Source: Glebionis coronaria (lineage: Eukaryota > Streptophyta > Magnoliopsida > Asterales > Asteraceae). From it: a stretch of 64,000 bases of DNA. The position numbers were made by a program, and so were the translations under genes. The DNA is taken from positions 80,137,235-80,201,234 of the forward strand of contig CM046876.1 of the NCBI GenBank assembly GCA_025667525.1, written 5' to 3'. Shown piece by piece: positions 13,075 through 25,991 of the stretch; position 1 is the stretch's first letter, and each line of letters starts with the position of its first letter. The notes beneath the pieces were generated by a model that had not been told where the DNA came from, did not search any database, and was given only the letters and a program-made list of their open reading frames with translations.

Positions 13075-13369
13075 CTTAGATTGGTTAGCTTCGATTCGGA
13101 TATCAGCTAAGCTTAAAATGGTTTTAGAGGGTGTTTTCTTTGTTGCGTGGTGGTTCATTTGGAGGTTTTGTAATCGAATTTTTTTGAAGACAAAGTCCCC
13201 AATCACTCGGAGTTACTTGATGACATTGTTCTTAGCTCCTTTAATTGGTGTAAATGGTGTTGTCGTTTATCCTTTTCTTGGATTGAGTGGTTGAAAAAAC
13301 ATTCTTTAATTTCTTTGTAATCTTTCTAGCGCCTTGCTAGTTTTATAAAAAGTCGCCGTTCAAAAAAAA
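13075..13369 (+). mobile_element. 5'-truncated LINE (L1-type) 3' end
   Basis: This reads the end of a plant LINE reverse-transcriptase ORF: GVFFVAWWFIWRF, then after a frameshift FNWCKWCC..FSWIEWLKKHSLISL and a stop. A short 3' UTR and an A-rich tail (TTCAAAAAAAAA) follow. The flanks ATTGTGCCTAAGTCA (13060-13074) and ATTATGCCTAAGTCA (13370-13384) form a 15-bp target duplication with one mismatch. Truncation to about 295 bp is typical of abortive target-primed reverse transcription. It sits inside the Helitron. Confidence 0.88.
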
Positions 13370-13384
13370 ATTATGCCTAAGTCA

Positions 13385-16335
13385 TTGCCAAATTCGAATA
13401 AATCTAATAGGCAAACATGTTTATTATCTATGTAGACAGTTAATGATGCAATATTTGTGAGTATATCTATAGACGGAAATAACTTTACCTACATGTTCAT
13501 TAAAGGCCACGCTTGATTAAAATTTCCAAATTTTTAAATAAAAAGCAAATTAAAGATAATTATGGATTCGTGATATAATAAAATCACCTAAAAAGGGTGA
13601 CGAAAAAGGTCAAACTTTGATGACTCCATAGGCTCAAACCTTAATAATCAAAGACATAAGTTTTGCATTTGTTGCTCGAGAATAGTGAGGTCATTTAACC
13701 ATCTAAAAAAATAATTAGAAATCGCATCATTTTTTTATCGAGTTTATGAAGAACATTAAACATTGAAGTTCATGGAAACGGCATTTTGCTTACTTGATTC
13801 AAACATCTTAGTCCATGTTTTTAAAATCGATTTGTGAATTAATCTGGTCGTGTCACCAGGTTATCAGTTCGGCTGGCTCAACCCAATATTAGAAAAAAAA
13901 TAAAAAAATATATATTTTAATGATTAAAAAAATTGTATATAAGTCATGAAATCTTTTATTTATTGAACATATAAACTATTTAACAATAAATATAATATAT
14001 AAAAAAAATTACTTCGTAAATGCGTATAACTTATATGGTTTATTTTAAAAAAACACAAAAAAAATCGACACCCAACCGGGTATCGAAAACCGGGTTGACT
14101 CGAGTTACCCTAAACTCGACAGTTCAAAACTGTAAACACCAATTGGATTTACACCAAGTTTAAATACATTTCATTCAATGTACCTACAATATAAAATACC
14201 GTGTGAGAAATAAGACACTTAATATGAAAACATAAAAACATCGTTATCTATCAAAGAGAAAGATCGCATACTCAGGATGAACCCAGTTGGAATAGTAAGT
14301 GGTAAAGCGTTAAGTTACAAACTATTTTGAAAAAAAAAAAATACAGATGATATGATTATGGTCCCATTGACTATGCAAAGAGAAATTTAAAAATCCGTTT
14401 GAACAAAGAGTATAGTGCAAATAAATGATATAAAATAACACCATGGCATCCAATCCAGACCTTTTGCTTCCAGCATTTAGCGTCGCCCTGATCAGTTTGA
14501 GAGTGTTAAAATGTCATTTCACCTGTCAAATAGCAATGGTGATAGTTAGGTACTGCTTGTGTTGTGTGCTCATGGTATTGGGATTTAGAGGTGGTATTCT
14601 TGATCCAGATACTCAAAATTTAGAACCTCCAGTATATACATACATATGCTTTGATATAAACTAAACAAATTGTGGGTCAGTGCCAGAGTTAGTTAGGTTG
14701 TATTGTATATACCAATAAGATGCATAATTCCAGCTATCAAATACCTCATCTGCCTCATTTTCGCGGATGGAGAACGAATGCTTGATATAGCCCTTTTTCT
14801 TCAGCAATGACCCTAATGGAATTCACTTCACTTATTAACTTTGATGCAAGAGATTCAGAGTCTTGCATCTACCTCTGTGAACACCCTTGAATAGAGGTGC
14901 ACCCGGTGCTAAGACGGGGCATCGATCGGCATTGACGGGACACATGAAGACAACCTTTAGGTGAAACGTTTATAGAAGGAGAGCCTTTTTTTTGCAAATC
15001 TTTGGTCTCTGAAGCAATTGTTTGGGGATAATATAAACTCTGTTCTAAACGATTAGTGTAGCCCGTTGAGAATGCACACTTGGTTTATTATCCGATACAT
15101 CCGATTTAGTTTATGAAAATGTGTTCTCAAAGTATGGATTCTCCTTGGATTCTGCAAGTTCAAAAGCATATGGATTACTAATATAATATAACGGCAAAAA
15201 AACATGTGAAAGTAATTATAGGTTGACTTACTGAAGAGGTCCATGTCATCTGGTAACTTTACGGATTTCATCGGCTGACATAGTTTACAAAATATAGAAT
15301 TCTACAGGAAATAATTATGTTAACATACCTTATGTATTGTCGATATGTTAGGCTGTTGCACCGTATCATAGGCTGAATTAAGTATTACAGGAAAACCTTG
15401 TTATTTAAGTTTTCATAACTTTCCAATAATTTTTGAAATCTCAAGAAGTAGATCATTGCATTCAATAGTAAGCATATGACGTGTTAAACTCTACCACAAA
15501 TAAAGTAAGAAATAAAAAGACTTCATCAAACATAATAATCTTAACATATCAGTAACTTGGTTGGCATTAATAAAAAGATGGGCAATCTTATGTTCAAAAG
15601 GATTAGAGAAGAGCTTCAATGGTAGACATAAAAAACCGTCATATTGTTTCAGATGAAAGCTTTACATGTACAGTGTATGTATGATGCTTCAAAATAGAAA
15701 CAGGTCAGATGACAAGTCAAATGATCCCTCAAGATTTCATCTTACATTCAAATCACGTATAATTATACATGCTGACTTTCAGTTATATGGTTACACTCTA
15801 AGTCTTCAATCCTAATCATTTAAGTAACACTCAAAATTTTATTTTTCATTCAGAACTCATTTTGTTATACCCTGAACATAACCTGATAATTAAATCAAAA
15901 AAACTTTATGAATATTCAGTCAGTTTATGATGACTAAAAAGATAATACCATTACAATAAAAATCAAGGTTTTATCAGTTTAATGTTCTCTTTTTAGCTCA
16001 AACTTGATTTGACCCATTTGAGATAAGACACAACCCCAAATCATACAGTCTCGTTCGCAAGTAAAAGTGTTAGTTAAAAGAAACTTACATCTATAAGGTT
16101 TGATTGTTCGTAGGTAGTACTTTTATAAAGTATTTGGTTGTATTATCTGCAAAAGATAAAAGTGTATCAGTCCGACATGACCCGTTTCAGACATAACATG
16201 AGATCGTATATTCGCTTATAAGTTACAACTACCTTGTATAGAAGTTGATATGATTGTGTAGCTTCACTTGATACCTGTAAAACAGAAACATAAACCATGA
16301 GAATAAAACACAAAAAACATAAAGCATAAAAGATA
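13385..16335. other. Helitron interior without a confident gene
   Basis: Mostly AT-rich. A minus-strand coding-like stretch near 14775-14905 reads LASKLISEVNSIRVIAEEKG, and another at 15230-15275 reads SVKLPDDMDLF before a GTAAGT donor (15229-15234). They may be further captured exons, unrecognised. A plus-strand 73-codon open frame at 14443-14664 shows no family signature. Confidence 0.4.
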
Positions 16336-17466
16336 GAAAGTGTAAAACCCGTATTTAAAAATCAGAATATTTAAATACGCGGTTTAATATTTATGTAGTA
16401 TTCGTGAAGTCAGAGTCGATCCTTCAGCTTTCATCCTTATTTCATTAATGGACACGAGGTACGGATTTTCCGTCCTTCAGTAAGGACTCCCTTTCCTATG
16501 CATGATTAGGATTTCCCGTCTGCAGCCAAATGTTTTTCCCCGGTATATGTTTAAGCTTATCAGTAATCATATTAATAATAGAATAAATTGCCTGAGCATT
16601 ATACACAAGCATGATTAGTTTATGTACTAGTTACGGAGGTACCGTAACCACGACACTAGAGGCACCGGTGTCGTGACTCACATGCAGGAGAGTGATATCC
16701 TGCATCGTCCCACTCAGCTCAGTTTGGCCATTTTATCAGTATTATTATTAGTGGGGCGTATGGATGCATCCTAGGCTACAGTTTACAGTTTAGCAGGTGA
16801 ATGTGGTGTGTGCTCTACATCCTTCACATTGGAGCTGATCCCTCCACCCAGCACAGTTATTTAGAGGTCACCCCTCTACAGCATGACGAGGTCACCCCTC
16901 CAGTTATTCATGCACGGTTGTTACAGCACGTGACCTATATAAGCTCTGGCAAATAATACAGTAAATGCATGTTTTCAGAATTAATAGTTATATTTTCAGT
17001 ATCAGTATATATGAACCAGGTTGCTTAGATTTTATGTAGAATTCTACCACATGTACATATCAGTCTTACAGCTTCTGTATTCTATTGTCTGTTTCATTCA
17101 GTATATTCTTATCATGCTTTATATCCGTTCACTGAGCGTTATGCTCAGCCGTAGTTCCTTTCATGTTCTAACGGCAGGTACACCAGGATGCTTTTAGGAT
17201 TCTAAGAGCATGTGCATTTGGATGGAAGCGATCCAGACTTCTTACTTTAAGCATTTCGTACATAATTCTGTTTATTTGGACATTGTTTAGTCCTTCCATT
17301 CAGTATTTTATTTTTCAGGTTTTGGGCTTATGTTTGGATTGCCGATGTTTGTTTCCGGTATTTCCATTATGGTCAGTTAATGTTTTAGGACATTTGCCTT
17401 ATGCTTTGATGACACGCCATAAATACACGTAACGGTCCACTTATCCAAGTGGGGTGTTACAGAAAG
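16336..17466. mobile_element. Solo LTR, 1121 bp, with GAAAG target duplication
   Basis: The LTR is 16341-17461, starting TGTAAAACCC and ending GGGGTGTTACA (inverted TGTAA/TTACA ends), with GAAAG on both sides (16336-16340 and 17462-17466). No internal region or second LTR is present, so it is the product of recombination between two LTRs. Read on the minus strand it begins TGTAACACCCC, a start common in plant chromovirus LTRs, but without an internal region the lineage is not certain. Confidence 0.88.
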
Positions 17467-19620
17467 AGAGAATCACCGGGTAAGCCAACAATGTTGCTTC
17501 TACCAATTAATGACAACAACTTTCTTACCCATTATCTCGACACCTGATCTAATTAATAAATCCACACATTCCTGCCAAATACTCCTAAATAAATAACAGG
17601 TGCTAAATATTGTACAATAAGATCTAAATTCTTAAAAAATCATGAGCATTCAGAAACATGATTTCCTTATCATCTCTAACAATATAAGGGGTGTGTTCAC
17701 ATTTGGGAAATACATTTTTATTTTAACAAAACAATCTCTAAGGTCCCTCATGTACGAATGGCCGATTAAAAACCAAGTGTCCCTACAATCCATCTATCAT
17801 GTATAACATATTATGCTAAATAGAGACATACTTGACATCCTTCCATGATTAAGACCCTTTATTTATTAAGACTATTTTAAGTATAATTATCGAGCTTAAA
17901 CTTGGTTCATGAAATACGTACAAAATGGCATACACAAAATGCTTATTTCGAAGCCTATGCTATCAGTGAATAGTGAGCTTACCTTTTGAGCTTACTTTTT
18001 CCATACCGATGTAGAAAGTGAGATAAATTTATCAATGATTAGTGATTTTTTTAGCTTACCTTTTTTCATACTTATTGAAAGAGAATCACACGAGCCGTCA
18101 CTGCTATCTGGTTCGTTGTTCCCTTTGTCTAACATATTCCTGACTTTGTATAAGATCAGAATCATTAAAACCAAAAAATATGTGAGAAAACTTACTAAAC
18201 CGTTAACTGAAAGCTAACTGGAACGATCCTGTAAATGCATTATCTGCATGTACCTGCAAAGTCATTCCAATTATAAATAATTTAAAGAACATTTTTATAA
18301 GTGCCTTGTGAATATCAAAGGGATAAAATATGTAACGCTTAATGAATTGAGAATCAAGGCACTAAAACAGTAACATATGTCTTTAGTAACTTACAGTAGG
18401 ATACATCTCAAAAACTATTTACCTCAAGCTCAGCCTTAAAAACGATGGGAAATTATTTCTTAGTTAGCTTCTGACAATAGTATGTTGATTGGATTTGGGC
18501 TCAATTTCGTATTAATGTTGCAAATGAAATTATTTTGTCAGGAAATGTGTCAACTGTAAGCATTAGATAAAGCAAAAGGAGTACACAAATAAACTTGATA
18601 CAATTTTGTGAAACATGTGAATCTTACCAAACAGAAGATCACCGTTGGGAGCTATTTTCTCATGATTGCATTCAGGACCTCAATCTTATAACAATTTCAG
18701 CTCCTCATCGGTTTCTCATCAGTTTCTCGTGTAGGAGAATCCAAATTCCACTTTCAGATTTCACATCATACATAAAATAAAATGAGATAGGAGAGAATTG
18801 CCCTGTTAGCACAATCCATATGTCAACCAACTGCATAAAAGATTTCAACAAAAAACAATAATAACAATATCAATAGGAATTAATGAAAAATTGGCCTTCG
18901 CGCGACTTTACTAGCTATCAATAGGTTACGTTTTGACAGCCGGGGTGTCATGTATACAATGAGGAAATAAGTATAACTTCAAACATATTGGGCCATCAGC
19001 CTGACACAAATACAATGGAGAGTTGAGGAGTAAAAGTTTACATAGCTTCAGAAGAAACCTTTGTTCCTGTAGGTGCATCGATAGGTATTATATCTGCAAG
19101 GAACCCAAAAAACTGATGCTTAATTATCAGTTTACCGTGACTATAAGATTGCAACCTCGTTAAACTGAACTTGCTTGATATGTCCTAGATTTTTCCAATT
19201 CCTATTTTTTTTAAATATTGCCGGTACAATAGTTAAAAACATGGTATTTTTTGAGTCAAAAAATGTAGAAAAAGGGCTAAGTGGTACCTGCATAACCGCA
19301 TACTAAGCAGGCAAATGCCTTTGCTCTAAACTCTGAAGCAGGTTCGAACATATTGGATGCAATTAAGATTAAAGAGTAAACAATGCAAAGGAGATCACAA
19401 GCTCACATGCCTCACGTGCAAATATTACAACCACCCGGTATTTATTAGGCAACCAGCTAGACAAACTTTGATCAGATTGATATTCTGTGAGTTGGAAGAA
19501 AGTCACAAAAAGGAGGTATAAATTCACATTACACAACATGATCAATGCAATTTTGATATCACAACTTTGCTTAATTACTTAATTGGCTCAAAGTTTATTA
19601 AAGAAAATCAGGAGAGAAAA
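17467..19620. other. Helitron interior without a confident gene
   Basis: AT-rich with possible exon remnants on the minus strand. At 19034-19095 an acceptor CAG precedes IIPIDAPTGTKVSSEAM and a stop, which looks like a last exon. At about 18000-18170 a Ser-rich stretch contains EPDSSDGSCDSLS. Neither was recognised. Confidence 0.35.
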
Positions 19621-20014
19621 AACCATTAAGATTCATTACAGTTGCATCAACGTTTTCTAGTCCTCCACTTGACACATCCTTGCGGAATCTCACATAAGCT
19701 GATAGTCCAGGACCTCCAATTGCAATTGGGACCTAAAAACCATTTTAAATGTTAATTAATATTATCATATTTGAAGTTCCACAATAGCATAATCTATAAT
19801 GACATGATAGCATAATACTGAATAAATAAATAAAGAAAAAAGTATTATAATCAACGAAAGATTTTGGTGAATGTGTTTTGGTTGTTATTATAATGAATCA
19901 TAATTAGACAAAACTCATATAGCTTACTGGCTAAAGAGTGTATGATGTTGGAATCTGGATCTCATCATCCTTGAGAATGGGCTCATCCTTGTTTCTCTTT
20001 ACGATCTCCTCAGC
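19621..20014 (-). pseudogene. Cofactor-independent phosphoglycerate mutase, two captured C-terminal exons
   Basis: Exon 19928-20014 reads AEEIVKRNKDEPILKDDEI..TSYTL-stop-P. Exon 19621-19732 reads VPIAIGGPGLSAYVRFRKDV..ATVMNLNG. Together they cover the C-terminal segment of plant iPGAM, whose usual text here is close to TSHTL-x-PVPIAIGGPGL..VRFRKD..ATVMNLHGF. The exons join exactly in phase (CCA|GTC) across a retained 195-base intron, so the source was genomic DNA, not an mRNA copy. A TAG interrupts the first exon and the catalytic N-terminal regions are absent, so there can be no enzyme. The enzyme interconverts 3- and 2-phosphoglycerate in cytosolic glycolysis. Orientation equals that of the Helitron. 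Confidence 0.9.
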
Positions 20015-20257
20015 CTTTTAGCACAATCACCACAAGTTACAGGTTTGCAGCATACTCCAAAGGAAGTTAAAGTAACAGTAAAGAACATTGCCTTAGGTTG
20101 GCATACAGATTAACACTTGACACGTAAGAAATGGTTTCTTGCTTGCTTGCTCATGTCCTCATCATCTTGAGGAAAATAGCAATCTACAAACAATATAAAG
20201 TTGTACATAAAATATGTCAACTAAAGTGAACAAATACTACAGGACACTGCTTCTTAC
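20015..20257. other. Helitron interior upstream of the captured mutase exons
   Basis: A minus-strand stretch near 20120-20185 reads CYFPQDDEDMSKQARNHFL after a TAG acceptor; unassigned but exon-like. Confidence 0.25.
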
Positions 20258-20262
20258 CTTTA

Positions 20263-20708
20263 TGTTAGCCTCAAAATATTGAGTCAAACAAAAATGCTCG
20301 GTCATATGTCCATTATGTATCGTATATTAGAACGTTGTAATAAGTGTATTACGGGCTTAACTTGAAGCTAAGGTTCATTCATAAGTAACGAAAGCTCAAA
20401 AGGAAAGCCCGACCCATTATCATATATCCCATTATGCCACATGTAGGCAAGGCTATATAAACCTCTCCTTGAATGTAAGGAGATGTTGGTTGGTCATTCA
20501 TTTTTCTCTTAATCTAATATTTCACAAGTTCACACACTTGTCTCTCTTTTCTCTCTCTAGTTTCTCTCTCCAAAATTCATCTTAATATTTCACAAGTTCT
20601 CACATTTGTCTCTCTTTTCTCTCTCTAGTTTCTCTCTCCAAAATTCATCTCATATCTACCTTTCTTTCTTCATTAATCGTATAGAATCATCATATATTAG
20701 GGACAACA
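20263..20708 (+). repeat. Copia 5' LTR, with internal tandem duplication
   Basis: 446 bp. A TATA box TATATAA lies at 20454-20460. A roughly 70-base segment (AATATTTCACAAGTTC ... TTTCTCTCTCC, CT-rich) is present twice here and once in the 3' LTR, while the 3' LTR has about 13 extra bases (near 32147-32160) absent here. The two LTRs have therefore diverged by indels as well as substitutions. Confidence 0.95.
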
Positions 20709-20710
20709 AT

Positions 20711-20719
20711 TGGTATCAA
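20711..20719 (+). promoter_or_regulatory. Copia primer-binding site
   Basis: TGGTATCAA begins two bases after the LTR end. It matches the start of the usual initiator-tRNA-Met site TGGTATCA and then diverges. Confidence 0.8.
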
Positions 20720-21009
20720 TCGCCATGGGGTAGTTTTTGTGATTCGTTGTTGCTATTATATTGGGTTCGTGTGATTTACACCTAACATCATTCCGAATTC
20801 AAGTTTTTTCTTGTATTTTTCGTGCTCTAAATCATACTCTATTCATCTCTACATCTTTAATACGTGTGGTAAGATTTTGGTTACATTCGTTTGGTTAGAA
20901 TCACGAATTCCAAGGTAAAAATCCATCCTTTATTGTTGCTTCCAAGTCTCGGATTGTTTTTGTGCTACGATCTGATTTTTGTGATTGCATAAACCCTGGG
21001 GGTTTCTAC

Positions 21010-21345
21010 TTGCAATCCAAGGTCACGATCACCTCCCACGATCACTGAGTACGATCTGTGAGTACGATCACTCAGTATGATCTGTGAGTACGATCACTCA
21101 GTACGATCGGTGAGTACGATCGTTGGATACGATCAGTGAGTACGATCGTTGGATACGATCACTGGGTACGATCATTGGATACGATCACTGGGTACGATCG
21201 TTGAATACGATAGGTGAGTACGATCAGACTGCGATCTAAGAGTACGATCCGATTGCGATCTAGGGGTACGATCAGAGTGCGATTAGAGTACGATCAGACT
21301 GCGATCAGAGTGCGATCTAAGAGTGCGATGGGTGATATTGCGATG
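21010..21345 (+). repeat. GTACGATC minisatellite in the copia leader
   Basis: About 25 degenerate units of roughly 12 bases, core (G/A)(T/A)ACGATC with spacers such as AGTGA, GTTGG and ACTGG, turning into TGCGATC units toward the 3' side. It lies between the primer-binding site and the gag start, in the presumed leader of the genomic RNA. Nothing in it is coding. Confidence 0.93.
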
Positions 21346-21669
21346 GACATCTGAATTTTGTTCGAGTATTTTTAGACTTAGCCACTATCTAGACTAGTCT
21401 CGGAACGTAGTTTACACGAAGATTAAAAAAAAGAGTTAAAATTTTCAGGTCAAGTAAAATAAATTTTTTCCATACTAGTTTTAGGCTATTTCTAGCTCGA
21501 TTTCAAAATTTGGTGATTACAAATTTTTTAGGTCTACCGTTTTGTCGGACTGAGGAATTTATTGTCGGACTGAGAAAAAAATCGCAATTTTCGGAATTTC
21601 AACAACAACTCAATCACAATACAACTACTTAAGATCCACAATCAATTCATCCCTTAAGAGTATATTGAG

Positions 21670-24600
21670 ATGGATTCTACTGCAGAATATCGTGTGACAA
21701 ACAATAACATCATGGTGGCGGGTAACAAAGAGAGATCACCAATGCTTGTGGCCGGTCGATATGCTCAATGGCAATCACGTTTTCTTTGTTATCTTGATAC
21801 AAGACCTAATGGTGATGCATTGAGGCAATGTATTAACAATGGACCATATGTTATCTCCGATATCACTGTTCCTCATACACCAGCCACTGACACTACCACA
21901 GAAGTACCCGCAACCACAAGAAAAGAAACTTTATCTGATCTTACACCAGAGAAGCGTGCTTGGTATGACGCAGAAAAAGAAGCGATCTATATGATTCTAA
22001 GTGGAATTGGAGATGATATTTATTCCACGGTTGATGCATGTCCTACGGCACAAGAAATGTGGACGGCTATTGAACGCTTGCAACAAGGAGAATCACTCAA
22101 CAAGCAAGATGTTAAAACAAACTTGTTTTGGAACTTTGGTAAGTTTACTGCATTGGATGGAGAATCAATTGAGTCTTATTATTCATGATTCTACAAGATG
22201 ATAAACAACTTGGAGGTCTCCACCATGCAAGTCAATGTGCAATTTCTTCAGCAACTTCAACCAGAGTGGACACGTTTTGTTACTTTGGTGAAACAATAGA
22301 AGCAGTTAGACAAGGTAAATTATCACACCCTCTTTGATATCTTGAAACAATTTCAGCATGAGGCAAATGAAATTCGAGCTGAACGAGTTGCAAAGACGGC
22401 TAATCCACTTGCTCTAGTGTCTACCACTCAAGATCACCGATCTCGTACTTCAAAGTCATACTCCATTCAATCATCCTCACCACGATATTCCACATCATCC
22501 AAGTCTTCATCCTCCACAAGATCACGCGGCAAAGAACCAAGAGCACCATCACCACCATCTGAGTCATCATCTGAAGAGGATAGTGATGAAGATCAAGCTC
22601 AGAAGAATCAGGAAATGAAACAACAAATTGCTTTCATTATGAAGACCTACAAGAAAATATTCTAACCCCCCAACAACAATCTTCGAACATCATCCAACAC
22701 AAAGAACCAATATGTTGAGAACCCTTCAAGGTATGACACACGTCGACGTGGTGAAAGTCCTTGTAGGTATGATCGACATAATCCAACACATGTTGAGGGT
22801 TCTGCAAGGTATGATCGACAAACTGCCAAGTATGATACTCAGAGGATTGCTGCTGCTACTGGGAATAGGGAAACTGTTGGAACGCAAGTGGTTCAACAAA
22901 GTGGGATTCAGTGTTATAATTTCCAAGGTTATGGGCATATGGCAAAGGAATTCAGAAAGCCGAAACGGGTTAGGGACTCTAGCTATCATAAAGAGAAGAT
23001 TTTGTTATGCAAGAAGATGGAAGCAGGGGTCAAATTTTCGGCTGATGAAGGAGCAATGCTTGATGATACTGATGATGAAGCCTCCAACCAAGAATTAGAA
23101 GCACATTACTCGTACATGGCAAAGGTTGACGAAGTTCTCAACGTCACTGACGATGACAATGGACCTATCTTTGACACTGAGCCACTCGATAAGGTACCTA
23201 CCACTGATGAATATAATGTGTTTGGTGATACTCATGAGCATAGTGAGCTACCCAATGCCATTAATGACACATGTATGACGGAAAAGGTTGATAGCAATAC
23301 CACACCCGATTCATCAAACATGTGCAATAATGAGTTTGAGGATGATCAACATGCAAATGAGTATGATGATGAGGAGCGTGTCGCGCTTGCTAATTTAATT
23401 GCCAGTTTACAAAAAGATGTCAATGAAACTAGAAAAAGTCAAAAGCAATTAAAGAAGGCAAACGCAGCGCTCACTCAAAATTTTGAAGAATGCAAAGCCA
23501 CACTAATTACATCTAGTGAGACCATTGAACACTATAAAGATGAGCTTCTTTAGAAAACCAAAGAACTTGAGGGGTACAAGGGTAGTGCGTTAAAAAGTCA
23601 AAAGGACGATCTTGAAAAGAAATACAACGAAACTCTTGAGTTATTAACCAAATAGAAACGTCAATTTAATGTTTTGTTAATGGATGAACGTCAAAAAACG
23701 TACATTGCTACCACCAAAGTTAACGAACATGAACAACGGCTTTCGATGGATAACACACAGTCTGCTAAAATTCTTGATGTTAAGAAACAAGAGGTTGAAA
23801 CGTTAAAACAAGATTTCAAAAGTCGACATGAAAAAGATACTGAAAAAGTAACGGAACTAGAAAAATAAGTCGAATTTTTGAAGAAAGTTGTTTATAAAAC
23901 GCATGACTCTATTCAAACCGTAAGAATGTTAGCACCTCCGTCTATGTTTAAGGGTCAAGCTAGCTTTGCAAGTCCTGATTATCTGGCCCAAGCTCAAGCT
24001 ACGAACCCGCGCATTTATATGGATGATTCCGAATGGACCGATCCTGAATATCCTCTTCGTTATGATGAGACATCCCTTTGGGAAGAGGAGAGTAGATCAC
24101 CGGTCAATAAAGAGTTTGTGAAACCATACAGTTATGTTTATGAGAATAGTCTATATGGTCTTTTCACTACACAAAAACAAAAGTCTCGTGAGGAATTGTT
24201 TTTAGAATGCAAACAAAGAAGAAATCAATGGAAGAAAGCTTTTGCTACTAAGAAAACAAACGTTTCTAAGTTTATCAACTACTTGCCTCTTGACGCTTCT
24301 AAAAGCAAGAGTAGGCAGACATTTGGGTTTCTACAACATTACATTGATAATATTAAATCCATTGTTGACAATGAATGGAAACGACGAGAAAATGACGAGT
24401 GGAAAAAACCAATTTTCTCAAGATATAACTGTGCTTATCAAACAAATCTTAATACCGAACACGGCCACATTAAAAGAAAATATGCTTGAATTTGAAAGGT
24501 TAATTTGGTCTGAAATGTTTGATGATTTAAAATATGTTGAGTCTATTGAGAAATAAATTGACGATCTTCAAATGGACAAGTCCGTTTTTTTAGATGAATA

Positions 24601-25960
24601 TGATTTACTCTTAGAAGAATGTCTCTCCAAAGATATTTTGTGTGTTACTCTTCAATCTTGTGCTGATATCGATGAATATTCTGATGTTGCATGCAAATAT
24701 CTTGATAAAATCAAAGAATGTGAGCGTCTTGAACTTGAGCTTTCAAAACATAAAGAAAATTTTGATAAAAAGGCTTTTGAGTTACTTCAACACAGAACTG
24801 ATTTCCTTCAAAAACATTGTCATTCTCTTGAACTTGCTTTGCAAAAAGACGTTGGTAGTTTTCCACATGATAATAACTTGCAAGAAAAACTTTCCAAAAC
24901 GTTTCGAGAAATGAATGAACTGAATTTGGAAATTAAAGGGTTGAAAGCTCAGTTACAAGATAGGGAAACAGCGATAGCAGAATTGAAGAAACTCGTTGCT
25001 AAGATGGGTGGGAAAATTGTAGAACCTAGTGTTAAGAAACCTGTTGTAAGACAACCCAATGCGCAAAAAGTGACTAGACCCTCTGTCTTAGGAAAACCAT
25101 CTGTTTTCTCTAATTCTGCATTTTCAAAACCTGCGTTTGCCCCCAAGACGGATGGAAATGATAGGTTACCACAGAATACTTCCAAAACAAATATTCGATC
25201 ACCAAGCATTAAGAACACAAATGTGATTAAACCAGGGATGTATAGATTGGCCACTAAACCCATACAAAACAAAGAAAGTCAATCACCTCAGACTTCTAGA
25301 AACACTAATAGACGTGTGTCTTTTACTACAGGAGTAATCCCCACTGATAGTGTTAGTCGGCCTCAGCTTAAGAGCACTCGCATGAATGAAAAGGTTTGGC
25401 AAAACAAAAGTCAAGGGAAGATGAAGACAGTAGACGACCACCCTAGGATTTTTAATGTTTCTAAGAATAAAACGTTTGTAATCGCGTGTAATGACGATTT
25501 GAATGATTCGACTTTGAATGCTTTGAATGTTAAGTTTGTTTGTGTGAAATGTGGAAAGTTTGCTAATGCTAATCTTGCTATGTGTGTTTTGAATAATGTC
25601 AAAGGCGTAAATACTAGAACTAAGAAGCAAACTGCGATGCCTATTAGTGCTAGAAAACCCAAATGCAAAGTGAACCATTCTGGTGTAACCCCCCTTGAGA
25701 AAAGTATTGCATCATATTCCACCACTAAGACCACTAGAAGTAGAATTATGGAATTATATGAGTCTGCTAGCAAGTCGTGGAAATGGTGGTTTGCTAATCA
25801 ATATCCTCCTGGATATAAATGGATACCTAAAGTTAGGACAGAAAATGTGACAACGAGTGTTAGTATGCCTTTAAATGTTGCTAAAGACACTAATGATTCT
25901 ACAATCACAACTACTGTGGTATCCAAGTTATCAAATGCTCCATCGTGTTCTAACTCTTCT
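21670..25960 (+). pseudogene. gag: Copia gag, broken, with long coiled-coil-like extension
   Basis: It starts MDSTAEYRVTNNN at 21670 and runs into the capsid-type region (ERLQQGESLNKQD, GESIESYYS). A zinc-knuckle relic lies at 22912-22953: CYNFQGYGHMAKEF keeps only the first Cys and the His, with Phe in place of the second and last Cys. About 1000 codons of Lys/Glu/Gln-rich, heptad-like sequence follow before the protease, longer than the compact gag of many copia elements. In-frame stops: 22186 TGA, 22297 TAG, 23551 TAG, 23653 TAG, 23866 TAA and 24554 TAA, and one near 22663. A frameshift near 24460 and another near 25970 move the frame. Gag would form the RNA-packaging particle. The break-up rules out a full protein. 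Confidence 0.9.
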
Positions 25961-25991
25961 GCAGGTGATACAAATAATTCTCTTCATACTG

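Noticed and set aside
21010..21345. CRISPR-like or satellite array
   Set aside because: Units are short, degenerate and without equal spacers, and the array lies inside a plant retrotransposon leader.
25283..25773. Minus-strand frames of 120-131 codons inside copia gag
   Set aside because: Antisense shadows of the gag coding frame.
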